Part shown: positions 8,849-17,979 of the stretch, in pieces
Position numbering within the stretch: the stretch's first letter is position 1
How the letters are laid out: every line of letters begins with the position of its first letter
Source of the DNA: Levilactobacillus tujiorum
GTDB taxonomy: Bacteria; Bacillota; Bacilli; Lactobacillales; Lactobacillaceae
Direction of reading: 5' to 3'
DNA: 64,000 nt
Assembly (NCBI RefSeq): GCF_012641185.1
Contig: NZ_JAAXLK010000007.1
Span: 61,563 to 125,562 of the forward strand
Notes under the pieces: model-generated
What the model saw: the letters and a program-made list of their open reading frames with translations, nothing else
What the model was told of the DNA's origin: nothing
The model's database searches: none
Position numbers and translations under genes: made by a program

Positions 8849-9326
8849 GTTTGCTTAAAATTTGTCAGGATCCACTGATGACCACGGGGTGTGGTTTTGA
8901 CTCGGATGGCGGCTCAGCGCCTCAAACAGGCGAGTGAGGGTGCACACAAGCTAGCAGTTGGGTGAATCTCGCCGATGTTTCGGTGGCAGTCTCCCGACGA
9001 GTGAACCGGCTAGCTTTAGGTTTTAAACAATTAATGGGGTATTTGCTTTGACAAATTCGGTTAATTGGTAGAAAATACATTAGCAGAACTAATAACCTGT
9101 CTCGAGACCGATATGCCGCGGGTGAGGGTTAACTTGCCTGTTAATATTTAACTGGTCTTCCAACCATTGGACGGTCGATCAGCTACTGGTTAGTTATGGT
9201 CGGGACAGGTCTTTTGAGATTAACTGAATTCAACAATGGGCCGGAATCGTTGCCCAGCTTGGGTGTATTCTTCAGAAGGCACCTGACGAAAACTTTATGT
9301 GTGACAGACTACAAGGGGGAACTATG
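8849..9326 (+). other. gene-free region with promoter and long structured leader of the oxidoreductase
   Basis: No ORF supported. AAGCTAGC / GCTAGCTT (about 8949-9016) forms a long-range inverted repeat. A TTGACA at 9048-9053 with a weak -10 near 9071-9076 could start a ~240-base leader. In that leader, ACCTGTC (9095-9101) pairs perfectly with GACAGGT (9204-9210), which is followed by CTTTT, and smaller stems such as TCCAACCATTGGA lie inside. No known riboswitch class was recognised. Confidence 0.4.
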
Positions 9327-10718
9327 ATGAAGGTCATTATTGTTGGCAGCACTCATGCGGGGACCAATGCCGCGATTCAAATTTTACGGGATCATCCAGA
9401 GACGGAGGTCACGATTTATGAGCGGCACACGAATGTCTCGTTCTTATCGACGGGAATTTCATTATTCTTAGATGGTCAAGTGAAGCATTTGGAAGATATG
9501 TTTTACTCGTCGCCGGAAGAGCTGACCCAGCTGGGCGCCAACGTTTTGACGCGGCACAACGTCATTAAAATTGATGCAAAGGCCAAGACGGTTGACGTGG
9601 TTGATATGGATTCAGGTGCATTGATCACGGATAGTTATGACAAGCTCATCATGGCGACCGGCTCGACGGTCAATGTGCCACCGATTTTTGGAATTGATGA
9701 GGACATGGTCTTGCTGTGTAAGAACTATGAACAAGCCAAGGCGGTGTATCAGGCGGCTAAGGATCACAACCGTATCGCGATTATTGGTGGGGGTTATATC
9801 GGGACGGAGCTAGCCGAAAGCTACGCCCGAACCGGTCACGATGTCGTACTGATTCAATCGCAGGATATCTTAATGGATCACTACATCGACCAGAACTTGT
9901 CTGACAAGGTTGTCAACATTCTTCGTGATCAGGGCGTTGAGGTCGTGCTCAACAGTCGGGTGACGTCGTTTGCTCAGGATGAAAAAGGACTGGCTATTGA
10001 GACGAACGATCAGACGTACCGGGCAGATGTCGCAATCGTCAGCACGGGATTCGTTCCGAACACGGAATTGCTGCGAGGACAGGTCAAGATGGACCGTCAT
10101 GGCGCAATTATCATTAATGATTACATCCAGTCTTCCGATCCGGATATCTTCGCGTGCGGGGATGCCAGCGTCGTGAACTTTAACCCGACTGGGGAACCAG
10201 CCTATACACCGCTAGCCACCAATGCGGTGCGGCAGGGGCTGCTCGCCGGCATTAATGTCTTCGGTAATATTCAACGGTACTTGGGAACGCAGGCGACCTC
10301 GGCCATCAACATTTTTGGACGGACGCTGGCGTCTTCCGGGCTCACGTTGCGGCATGCCAAGAAGTCCGGCTTAAATGCTGACAGCGTGACTTTTGAAGGC
10401 ACTTGGCGGCCAGCGTATATGCCAACGACGGATAAACTGCTGATTAACCTGGTCTATGATCGGGACGATCGGCGGGTGTTAGGGATTCAGCTCTTTAGTA
10501 AACACGAAGTTGCCCAGTCGGCCAATGCCGTGTCGATTGCGATTCAGAATCGCAATACGATTGATGACCTGGCCTTTGTGGATATGCTCTTTAATCCTAA
10601 CTTTGACGATACGTTTAATTTCCTTAATCTGGCAGCACAAATGGCGGTAACGCAAGAAATTAAGCGCGGGAACACGAAACGCCGCTTGACCGCTGGTTTT
10701 GATCCAGATGAGGATTAA
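9327..10718 (+). CDS. NADH oxidase / CoA-disulfide-reductase-like flavoprotein without the redox cysteine
   Basis: A 463-residue pyridine-nucleotide-disulfide oxidoreductase. FAD-binding motif at the N-terminus (VIIVGSTHAGTNAA), NAD(P)H motif IGGGYIGTELAE near residue 150, FAD motif ACGDAS near 280, and a C-terminal dimerisation domain. This layout matches water-forming NADH oxidase (Nox), NADH peroxidase and CoA-disulfide reductase. All of those use a single Cys in SFLSCG at residue 42; here the codon is ACG, giving SFLSTG with Thr42. Mutant Nox lacking this Cys makes hydrogen peroxide instead of water, so the product of this enzyme is uncertain. Start chosen at the second of two adjacent ATGs, 7 bases after AGGGGG. 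A long leader precedes it. Confidence 0.85.
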   Translation: MKVIIVGSTHAGTNAAIQILRDHPETEVTIYERHTNVSFLSTGISLFLDGQVKHLEDMFYSSPEELTQLGANVLTRHNVIKIDAKAKTVDVVDMDSGALITDSYDKLIMATGSTVNVPPIFGIDEDMVLLCKNYEQAKAVYQAAKDHNRIAIIGGGYIGTELAESYARTGHDVVLIQSQDILMDHYIDQNLSDKVVNILRDQGVEVVLNSRVTSFAQDEKGLAIETNDQTYRADVAIVSTGFVPNTELLRGQVKMDRHGAIIINDYIQSSDPDIFACGDASVVNFNPTGEPAYTPLATNAVRQGLLAGINVFGNIQRYLGTQATSAINIFGRTLASSGLTLRHAKKSGLNADSVTFEGTWRPAYMPTTDKLLINLVYDRDDRRVLGIQLFSKHEVAQSANAVSIAIQNRNTIDDLAFVDMLFNPNFDDTFNFLNLAAQMAVTQEIKRGNTKRRLTAGFDPDED

Positions 10719-10816
10719 CTAGTAGTTGAAAGCAGAAATTAACTGATATAGCGCGGTGTTTCGCGCTTTGATGTTTGCAGAGTAGCAACGTGGATCAGAC
10801 TGCCACCTTACCGTTC

Positions 10817-10964
10817 GTCAAGCTTTGAGCTGGAACGCTGTGGGGAGGACGGCTCGAGCCACAGAACGGTCTCGAACCTCGCTTTGAGCCGAAAAACACG
10901 TCTCAAAGACGCCAGTTACCAAGCAAATCACTTGGTAAATCCCGCGGCTGAGCTCAAATTTGAC
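10817..10964 (+). repeat. 148-bp structured intergenic repeat, copy A2
   Basis: Second A-type copy: left arm GTCAAGCTTTGAGCT (10817-10831), right arm AGCTCAAATTTGAC (10951-10964), with the same internal TTACCAAG / CTTGGTAA hairpin. Similarity to copy A1 (3305-3451) extends on both sides, from about 10807 to 10978. It lies 98 bases after the flavoprotein gene, in the same orientation. Confidence 0.85.
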
Positions 10965-11074
10965 TCACTCGCGGCTACGTAGGGCTAGCAACTATTACTG
11001 GCTAATTGATGATCTTTACCACTAAGCGCTGATAGCGATTTTCGTGCCATCATTCTTTAAATTGTGAACTAGCA

Positions 11075-11104
11075 GGGCCTGAGGCAAAAGTCTCAGGCCC
11101 TTTC
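11075..11104 (+). terminator. terminator downstream of the repeat, before srtA
   Basis: GGGCCTGAG and CTCAGGCCC around an 8-base loop, then TTTCT. Confidence 0.85.
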
Positions 11105-11172
11105 TGTACGCTAAATGACTGGTGGGCATCGTCATTTTGAGCGGGCAGGTGGCCCAATAAGTGGCCTTTACT

Positions 11173-11200
11173 TTGTTTTTATCAGTAATTGGGGTAAAAT
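11173..11200 (+). promoter_or_regulatory. probable srtA promoter
   Basis: TTGTTT (11173-11178), 16-base spacer, TAAAAT (11195-11200), 40 bases before the start codon. Confidence 0.5.
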
Positions 11201-11240
11201 TTGCTTGCAGAGGACGAGCGACAGGGGGAGTGAGATAAGT

Positions 11241-11948
11241 ATGGCAGATAAAAAGCAACCCAAGCGTCGGTGGCGATGGTTTTGGTCCACGATTTTTGTG
11301 ATCCTGATCATTATTTCGCTAGGGTTAATCTTCAACGAACAGATCAAGAATTGGCTGATTTCTTCCTATCAACCGCAGATCTCGAAGAAGTCGGTTCAGA
11401 AGAATGAGAAGAAAAAGGCATCGTATGATTTTAGCAAGGTCAAGTCGTTGGATTTCTCAACGGTGGCTAATGCCCGCTGGAACACGGCGAATATTCACGT
11501 GGTGGGAGAAATCTACATGCCGCAGTCCAAGATTCATTTGCCGATTGCCAAAGGCGTCAGCAACGAGGTGCTGGCGTTGACCGCGGGGACGATGCGACCG
11601 GATCAAAAGATGGGACAAGGCAATTATCCACTGGCTGGCCACCATATGACGTCGCAGACGATTTTATTTAGTCCGCTGTATTGGAAGACGCGGGTGGGTC
11701 AGAAGATTTACCTGACGAATGCCAAGACCGTTTTCGTCTATACGGTGAGCGTGCGTAAGTTCATTCCAGCAACGGATGTTAAAGTTGTGGATCAGACCAA
11801 GCAGAAACTGGTGACGTTGATTACCTGTGATGCCACTGGCGCCAATCGACTGATGATTCGTGGGACGTATGACAAGCAGATGGCCTACAAGGATGCCCCG
11901 CTGGCGGTGCAAAAAGGGTTCCACAGTGGGTTTAACAACAAAAATTAA
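11241..11948 (+). CDS. srtA: sortase A (class A)
   Basis: A 235-residue membrane-anchored transpeptidase that cuts LPXTG-type sorting signals and links the protein to peptidoglycan. One N-terminal membrane helix (residues ~13-33, after a basic cluster) leaves the catalytic domain outside. Catalytic residues are visible: His134 in LAGHHM, Cys196 in TLITC, and a following Arg (R203 or R207). No LPXTG protein is encoded in this window, so the adjacent WxL locus does not obviously depend on it; srtA beside murA2/rpmE2 is a normal lactobacillus arrangement and it is likely the housekeeping sortase. Start chosen at ATG 11241 after GGGGGAG. An AT-rich hairpin terminator follows. Confidence 0.92.
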   Translation: MADKKQPKRRWRWFWSTIFVILIIISLGLIFNEQIKNWLISSYQPQISKKSVQKNEKKKASYDFSKVKSLDFSTVANARWNTANIHVVGEIYMPQSKIHLPIAKGVSNEVLALTAGTMRPDQKMGQGNYPLAGHHMTSQTILFSPLYWKTRVGQKIYLTNAKTVFVYTVSVRKFIPATDVKVVDQTKQKLVTLITCDATGANRLMIRGTYDKQMAYKDAPLAVQKGFHSGFNNKN

Positions 11949-11958
11949 AGAAATTTCG

Positions 11959-11997
11959 ACATTTTTTGCGTAAAAACAAAAAATGTTATTTTTTTTG
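11959..11997 (+). terminator. AT-rich terminator after srtA
   Basis: ACATTTTTTG pairs with CAAAAAATGT around an 8-base loop, then a long T run. Confidence 0.75.
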
Positions 11998-12493
11998 CAA
12001 TTTTTTTGGCTTGTGAAATTTTGTAAGGGCAATCAGTGGCGAGTTGCCGGAGAATGCCGGTAGACTAGGCATCTGAAAAGTTAGTTCAAAAGATCAACTA
12101 AAACGGGGAGTGAGCAAACAAGGTATGAACTAAAACTGAAATTGCGATTATTTAGAGGGAAAGTTGTGGATGGAAACTAAAATTACAAACTGTTCATGAC
12201 AAAAAGCGTTGCCACAAACGCCTATATAATAGGATTTTTAACTGTAATTAGTCTAACCTATAAAAATAAAAATAGCCTATTAAATGGTCATCCGAAAAAC
12301 AATCGTCCTCACACATGGTTAATTGTGGACAGAACTCAAAAAACGTGCTACTATAACTTATGTAATCAGATGAGTTCATCAGATGGTTCAACGAAACGCC
12401 TCTAGTTGGGGCAGGTTCATAAATAGAGTCGCGGATTTGAGCAAGAAGTTTTAGAAGAGTAACTAATCAAACAAAGTTGAGGGAGATAATATC
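11998..12493 (+). promoter_or_regulatory. gene-free upstream region of the first WxL gene
   Basis: An AT-rich region with no convincing ORF. An extended -10, TGC-TACTAT (12346-12354), implies a leader of about 130 bases ending in AAAGTTGAGGGAGA before the start. No good -35 is visible, which suggests an activator. Confidence 0.4.
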
Positions 12494-13198
12494 ATGACTA
12501 AGAAAACTGCTTTACAATTAATTGCTACTGTTGCACTTGCTGCTGGTTTCATTGGAGTTTCTGGCGTAACGGCTAATGCCGCAGATACGGATAGTCAAAG
12601 CACGACGGCTACTGTTGGGTTGACTGCAGGGACTACTGATCCAGATGGTCCTCATGCCGGTGCTGTTCAATTGATCGCTGCGCCTGATTTGGTATTTGGT
12701 GATGCAACTAAGGGGACTACGATCACTGGTGGTGCTCAATCAATTGCTGCTACTTCATTGACGACTAATGCTACTTCAACGAGTTTAACCTCCACAAATC
12801 TGGATTCAACAGTCAAGGCAGCTGTTAAAGACGGTGACGTTGCTGTTAACAACCCTGGTACTGATGACGGTTGGACTGTTTCAGTGCAAGCTGCTAACTT
12901 CACTAAGACGACTGGTGACAAAGCTGATTTGTTAGGTGCAGTGATTAACTTTAAGGGTGCTGTTGCTTCTGGTAACAGTGATGCTACGACTAAACCAGCT
13001 GTTGCAGCTACGCCTTCAGTGACGGCCGGCGGTCCTTCTGCCACAATTCTGTCTGCCACTAATGGTAACGGTGTTGGGACTTGGATGAACCGGTTGACGA
13101 AAGATACGAACTTAGACATTGCCGCCGGTAACACTCAAGGGACTTACACGTCTAACTTAACTTGGACGATTGCTAACACCCCTTCAACGCAAGCTTAA
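12494..13198 (+). CDS. small WxL-domain surface protein
   Basis: A 234-residue secreted protein made of a signal peptide (1-~29, cleavage near ANA-AD) and a single WxL domain. WxL domains bind peptidoglycan non-covalently and, in characterised enterococcal loci, also the DUF916/DUF3324 partner protein. The two Trp motifs are W127-T-V and W224-T-I, conservative variants of W-x-L; the second sits in the typical YTSNLTWTIANTP ending. Ala/Thr/Ser-rich with few charged residues. This is the smallest WxL member here, resembling CscB-type proteins of lactobacillus cell-surface clusters. The partner gene follows 134 bases downstream, with a strong terminator hairpin in between. Confidence 0.88.
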   Translation: MTKKTALQLIATVALAAGFIGVSGVTANAADTDSQSTTATVGLTAGTTDPDGPHAGAVQLIAAPDLVFGDATKGTTITGGAQSIAATSLTTNATSTSLTSTNLDSTVKAAVKDGDVAVNNPGTDDGWTVSVQAANFTKTTGDKADLLGAVINFKGAVASGNSDATTKPAVAATPSVTAGGPSATILSATNGNGVGTWMNRLTKDTNLDIAAGNTQGTYTSNLTWTIANTPSTQA

Positions 13199-13249
13199 TT
13201 CAACCGAATAATTTTATTGAAGTAGCGAAAATACCTTAAATATTAAATT

Positions 13250-13284
13250 AAGAATGCGGTAGCGACAGCTACCGCATTCTTTGT
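13250..13284 (+). terminator. intercistronic terminator/attenuator between WxL and its partner
   Basis: Perfect 14-base arms (AAGAATGCGGTAGC and complement) around GACA, with only a short T run (TTTGTT). Because a likely partner gene follows directly, read-through would give less partner than WxL protein. A TACAAT at 13285-13290 may be a secondary -10. Confidence 0.8.
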
Positions 13285-13332
13285 TACAATGAAGAAAACG
13301 GTTTACAAAACATGATGGAGGCTGGATTAATC

Positions 13333-14379
13333 ATGAAACGTTGGTTGAAAGTGTTGGTAACGCTAGGGACGTTACTAGTGGCGTTTGGCTGGATGCAGCA
13401 GACTAAGACTGCGAAGGCAGAAAGCGTTGGGTACTCGGTCAGTACGATTACTCCGAAGAACCAGGATGATAAGCAGGTCACGTATTTTGCATTGCGTGTG
13501 AAGCCTAATCAACAACAAAAACTCACGATTGTTATTCATAACTCAAGCAAGTCGGACAAACAATTTCAAGTAGGGGTCAATCAGGCGATGACCAACACCA
13601 ATGGGGTGATTGATTATAGTCAGGCCAATCCTAAACTAGATAGCTCCTTAAAAGTTGGGATCAAGGACGTCTTCGGCAAGAACGACACGCAGAAGGTGAC
13701 GGTCAAGGCCCGGAGCGGTAAGAAGGTCTCCGTTGACTACAAGATGCCAGCCAAGAAGATTGACGGCATGATCCTCGGCGGAATTTACGTCAAGGAACTG
13801 AAGAAGGATCAAGGAAACAGTAAGAAGAACGGGGTCACGATTAGCAATGCCTTCGCTTATGTTGTGGGGATTCGTCTCCGCGAGAGTGGCGTTGACGTTG
13901 CCCCCGACATGCGCCTGCACACAGTTAAGGCTGGTCAGATTAGTGGTTTGAATCAGATTCAAGCGAACTTGCAAAATCCACGACCAGGTTTGATGAAGGC
14001 GTTGAAGGTGGTTTCCAAAGTCACGAAGCAGGGCAGTTCCAAGACAGTCTTGTCACAGACTAAGGAAAATATGGCGATGGCGCCTAACACGAACTTTAAC
14101 TATTCCATTCCTTGGGGTGATAAGCAGTTAGAGGCTGGCGACTACACGTTGAAGCTGGACGCTTACGCCAAGGGTGGCTACCACTGGCAGTTCACCAAGA
14201 ACTTCACGATTAGTCAAAAGGACATTAACTCCTTGAAGAACCGGATCAATACGCCGCAGAAGAATTACTTCTGGTGGTTCGTTGCCGGCGGAATCATTAT
14301 TGTGCTGTTACTGGCAATCATCATCTACTTGTTGATGAAGAACCGGAAGAAGAACGACGATGAGGAACAAGGTGAATAA
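13333..14379 (+). CDS. WxL-interacting protein, DUF916 + DUF3324
   Basis: A 348-residue extracellular protein anchored by a C-terminal membrane helix. Visible parts: signal peptide (1-~28), DUF916-type domain with the start GYSVSTITPKNQDDKQVTYF (residues ~33-160), DUF3324-type domain (~165-305), a helix FWWFVAGGIIIVLLLAIII (~312-335) and a basic/acidic cytoplasmic tail. In characterised WxL loci this protein (WxIP, CscA-type) binds WxL proteins and links them to membrane and wall. It is the only such partner in the window, against eight WxL proteins. Start chosen at the ATG 11 bases after GGAGG. A strong terminator follows. Confidence 0.9.
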   Translation: MKRWLKVLVTLGTLLVAFGWMQQTKTAKAESVGYSVSTITPKNQDDKQVTYFALRVKPNQQQKLTIVIHNSSKSDKQFQVGVNQAMTNTNGVIDYSQANPKLDSSLKVGIKDVFGKNDTQKVTVKARSGKKVSVDYKMPAKKIDGMILGGIYVKELKKDQGNSKKNGVTISNAFAYVVGIRLRESGVDVAPDMRLHTVKAGQISGLNQIQANLQNPRPGLMKALKVVSKVTKQGSSKTVLSQTKENMAMAPNTNFNYSIPWGDKQLEAGDYTLKLDAYAKGGYHWQFTKNFTISQKDINSLKNRINTPQKNYFWWFVAGGIIIVLLLAIIIYLLMKNRKKNDDEEQGE

Positions 14380-14388
14380 ATAAATTCA

Positions 14389-14453
14389 AAAACCGGCACT
14401 ACAGTCGATTGAACATTCTCGTTCAATTGATGGTAGTGCCGGTTTTATTTTTT
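14389..14453 (+). terminator. terminator after the WxL-interacting protein
   Basis: AAAACCGGCACTAC and complement form the outer stem, with a nested CGATTGAAC / GTTCAATTG stem, followed by T-rich sequence. Confidence 0.88.
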
Positions 14454-14765
14454 TAAATGAATTTGAAGATAGAAATTGTACTTCTCTTCAATAAGACGTT
14501 CTGAATGGCACTTAGCTTTGCATGAATTTGGGACAGAATTCAAAGAATGGGTAAAGAAAAGTACAGGCTTATGACCCTGCATGTAAAACGATTAACTTGC
14601 CCACAAAGGCGACTTTACGGTTGAGTTTTAATCGTAAACAGATTATAATGAATTTAATTCATAGTAAAATTAATCAATGGGCGTCGGCTTTTTTTAATAA
14701 TGATATTCATTGTGAACAAAATATGATTTCAATCGGTTGCGCAGTGGGGGAGATTCTTGTGTTTG

Positions 14766-14827
14766 ACATCGATTGTTCAGTTAATTATCGATGTAGATTG
14801 TAACGACCGGTTGTATAAAATTATAAA
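14766..14827 (+). promoter_or_regulatory. promoter region of lectin paralogue P1 with inverted repeat
   Basis: ACATCGAT (14766-14773) and ATCGATGT (14787-14794) form a perfect inverted repeat just upstream of TTGTAA (14798-14803), 18 bases, TATAAA (14822-14827). The repeat position suits an activator or repressor site. The rest of 14454-14765 shows no supported gene. Confidence 0.45.
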
Positions 14828-14898
14828 TGTCAGGCATCGCTAACAAAGCAACAATGACTATTAGTTGCGGACTTCCCGATGAAGGAGGAGAAATCAAC

Positions 14899-17271
14899 GT
14901 GAAGACGAGATCAATTTTATTGGGCATATTGACAGTTGTGACTGGACTGGTATGGGGAGGACAGTCATTGACGGTACAAGCCAAGATGACAAACGATAAA
15001 ATCCTGCAAACCGCACCCAAGGGAGTTACAATCGGCGATTATTTTAGTACGAATAGTGTCAGTGGAAGCGCCGCTAAGATTAGTTCAACGGATTTCGGCG
15101 ATGGTCAGGCAGTTAACCTCACCACGGGGGCCAATCAAACCGGCGTAATCTGGGCTAGTGATGATGCACGCATGAATTTGAATGAGGATCAGACCGCCTC
15201 AATGTGGATGTATTTTGGGGATGGCCGAAAAACAGGTAGCGCTGGTGATGGAATGGCCTTTGTCCTGCAGAATGATTCCAATGGTGTGAATGCCATCGCC
15301 AAGAATGCGGATGGGACGCCGGCTGGTGGTCAGTCAATGGGAGTCTGGGGAACCGACGCTCGGACGGATATGACCCAGCCATTGGATACGACTGCCATCG
15401 CCAAGCTTGCCATTCAAAATAGTTGGGCAGTGGAATTTGATACGGTTGCCAACCAAGACATCTCATCAAAGACTACGGACGCTAATGCGGTGAGTCGGTT
15501 GAAACAGGGGCCAGTTTCGGCCTTTGACTGGGATACGGAAGGGCAGCAGCATATTGCATCGAATTTTCCTGGGAAATCTGAGACCTATAAGAGTCACAAA
15601 GCCTCAGAAACAACGTCTACCACCAGCGGTCCCTGGTATAATCCAACCACGACGACAACGACCACGAATTATTATTATCCTTCAATGAATCATCTTGGAA
15701 AAATTACGCCTGGTACGGGTACGAGTATGTTTACGTTCTTAGATGCTGGTTGGTGGCGACACGTGACCATGCACTGGGACAGTTCAAAGGATGAGATGAC
15801 TTACAGCTACAATGACCAGGTTCCCCGGTCCGGTGAAGAAGCGACAACGGCAACGTCATCAACGGATTCCGCGTCGAAGACATATACCGAAACTGTGAAG
15901 ATTAACCCTGCCGATGATTTGGACGTTGGCGCCGATGGTTTAGTTAGATGGGGATTCGTGGGTTCCACTGGAAGTTCGACGACCGCAATTGAAAATAACA
16001 TTGTGGTCTTTGATCAAGTGCCTGGTCTGGTAAATGGGAACGCGACGGCCACTTTGACCGATACTTCTCAGTCTGACAAAGTTATTGATGATCCCTCGGA
16101 CACTGTAAACAGTGGGGATCGGCTGTCACTGAATTACAATTTGAAATACACTAGTGGTCGCGAATCTTGGAAAGACATTGTTGCCAAATTGAATTTGCCG
16201 ACGAATATTGTGTTTAAGAACGCCACCATCAAGTATGCTAATGGGGATACCGACACCATTAGTGATTTGGATACGAGTAGTTCGACAGGGCAAACTTTGA
16301 GTAAATCTCTTGAGAACCTTAATAATGAGCAGGATGGCAGCACCGCACCGAATGCGACTGCTGATATTACGCTTAATGGTGTGGCTGTTGCGGGTGACAA
16401 CGATACGACGACTGTCAATGAAACTCACAGTTCGTTTGAAGGCTCGAATGCGCTGATGCACACGACTGTGAGTGCGTTCAATGTGAAGAAAGTTAATGGG
16501 TCAATGACGATGGCGCTTACCGGTGATAATATTGCCGCCGATGGACTCACAGGAAGTCAAAAGTTAACTGAGGCTAAAGATGTTACCTTGACCGGTCAGA
16601 TTACGTATGGACCAGGCAGCACGGCTGCGGCAAACAGCGATATTACGTTGCACCCGCAAATGAACGGGGTCAATTTGCCAACGAAGACCTTGAGTGATAG
16701 TGACGCCGCTGGTAAGTTCAGCTACACGATTCCTGCTTCCAGCATCATCTCTGGTCTGACTGATGGGAATCAGTTCGTGATGTATGCGACGGATAAAAAT
16801 GGCATTAATTCAGCTAATGATGTCGGATATACGATTACGTTAAAAGATGGAACCCTAGACCTAATGGTTAATCCAACGGGGACATTCAACGTTGACCATC
16901 CTAAGAATTTAACAGGTTCTGCCATGAGTTTTCCAGCTGACAGTAACTGGGATGTTCGGGTTAAGGATACTCGAGGGGCTGGTAGTACGTGGACTTTGAC
17001 TGCTAAAGCCGATCCTGTTTCCAGCTCGACTGCTGGCTTGCTGGATGGTGACATTGTGTATGAAGGAGCTAACGGTGATCAGCAGAGCCTGACGGCAGGA
17101 GCGGCGGTAATCGCCACGCATACCGATGATTCTGATAGTGATGAAGTCAATGTGACGAGTGGCTGGGATAGCACGCATGGTATTCAGCTTGAGACCAACG
17201 CGGGTGCTATCAGTGGCTCCTATTCGACGTATGTGTATTGGACGTTTGAAAATGCCCCTGTAACTGAATAG
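14899..17271 (+). CDS. lectin-WxL surface protein, paralogue P1
   Basis: A 790-residue secreted protein, first of seven tandem paralogues. Signal peptide 1-~28; L-type lectin domain ~35-375; Ig-like domains ~380-640; WxL domain ~645-790. Lectin evidence: GDGMAFVLQND at 116 (the DG-A-F strand with the sugar-site Asp of ConA-like lectins), E179-x-D181-x3-N185 and H218, matching the Mn/Ca ligand order of ConA, and WGFVGSTG near 351. WxL motifs: W698-T-L and W781-T-F. It has a Thr/Ser-rich insert with a TTTTTTNYYYP stretch not seen in the other copies. Start is GTG at 14899, 10 bases after AAGGAGG. Expected to sit in the wall and bind glycans; the sugar is unknown. Confidence 0.85.
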   Translation: MKTRSILLGILTVVTGLVWGGQSLTVQAKMTNDKILQTAPKGVTIGDYFSTNSVSGSAAKISSTDFGDGQAVNLTTGANQTGVIWASDDARMNLNEDQTASMWMYFGDGRKTGSAGDGMAFVLQNDSNGVNAIAKNADGTPAGGQSMGVWGTDARTDMTQPLDTTAIAKLAIQNSWAVEFDTVANQDISSKTTDANAVSRLKQGPVSAFDWDTEGQQHIASNFPGKSETYKSHKASETTSTTSGPWYNPTTTTTTTNYYYPSMNHLGKITPGTGTSMFTFLDAGWWRHVTMHWDSSKDEMTYSYNDQVPRSGEEATTATSSTDSASKTYTETVKINPADDLDVGADGLVRWGFVGSTGSSTTAIENNIVVFDQVPGLVNGNATATLTDTSQSDKVIDDPSDTVNSGDRLSLNYNLKYTSGRESWKDIVAKLNLPTNIVFKNATIKYANGDTDTISDLDTSSSTGQTLSKSLENLNNEQDGSTAPNATADITLNGVAVAGDNDTTTVNETHSSFEGSNALMHTTVSAFNVKKVNGSMTMALTGDNIAADGLTGSQKLTEAKDVTLTGQITYGPGSTAAANSDITLHPQMNGVNLPTKTLSDSDAAGKFSYTIPASSIISGLTDGNQFVMYATDKNGINSANDVGYTITLKDGTLDLMVNPTGTFNVDHPKNLTGSAMSFPADSNWDVRVKDTRGAGSTWTLTAKADPVSSSTAGLLDGDIVYEGANGDQQSLTAGAAVIATHTDDSDSDEVNVTSGWDSTHGIQLETNAGAISGSYSTYVYWTFENAPVTE

Positions 17272-17979
17272 AATTTCAGTGTCAACCTTTTGGGCATTAT
17301 GATCCCTTCGTGGTTGTCGGATGAAATAGTATCATTCATCTGGCAATGACGGAGGGACTTTTTGCCGTGCTATAGACAAGCAGCTAATCACTAACCGTCT
17401 CTATTCAGCGGTAAATTCACGGTATGGTGACCTCATCAAATAGATTGGTGAGGTTTTTATTGTGGAGAAGCAAGATATTGGTAAGCTCTTCCAAAAAATA
17501 GCCATGTTTGAATACGATTAGCTATTAGGGGCTGACGATTTAGGCGTTGAAAGTTATTGTTCCGATTGACATTCTCATTAACTGACATAAGGGATAGTCA
17601 AATGTTAGTTGTAAAATGAACAGCTAATGGTCGCTAAAACTACGAAGTTACACGTTTTAAGAAGTGTAACAGTTTTCCTGGGCTTACCAATCGAAATCAA
17701 TCGAAACTAAGTGATGAAATCATGATTATAATACCCCTTAATACCTTTGATTTATGAAACTTAAAGCAATCTTAAAATTAATGGGAAGTGTATTGCACGG
17801 CCCCTATCATATTGATAATATAATGATATACTCTATTTACTAAAACAATACGAACTCGGTCGTGAAGCCTTTTTTTAGTGAGTATTGGCCATATATGATA
17901 GAAAAATTGTTCAAAAAGGAACGGTAAGGTTGAGGCAAAGCGAAAGATTTGACTGACATCCAGACTAGGGGGGATGTTG
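17272..17979 (+). other. 708-bp gap: two terminator-like hairpins and P2 promoter
   Basis: A long hairpin with T tract ends P1 (17301-17363), and a second one, ACCTCATCA / TGGTGAGGT + T5, lies at 17430-17460 with no gene between them. The remainder is AT-rich and without a credible ORF until the extended -10 TGATATACT (17824-17832), which leaves a leader of ~145 bases. A CATCC / GGATG pair spans the ribosome site of P2. Confidence 0.5.
17824..17832 (+). promoter_or_regulatory. extended -10 of paralogue P2
   Basis: TGATATACT followed by CTATTTA; P3 has the near-identical TGGTATACTATATTTA. No matching -35 is evident. Confidence 0.5.

Noticed and set aside
9092..9215. T-box or known riboswitch upstream of the flavoprotein gene
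   Set aside because: No T-box sequence or other recognisable riboswitch core; kept only as an unknown structured leader.
12196..12405. 69-codon ORF upstream of the small WxL gene
   Set aside because: No ribosome site, AT-rich composition, and it covers the probable promoter of the WxL gene.
14597..14803. 68-codon ORF upstream of P1
   Set aside because: No ribosome site or family resemblance; it overlaps the inverted repeat and promoter of P1.
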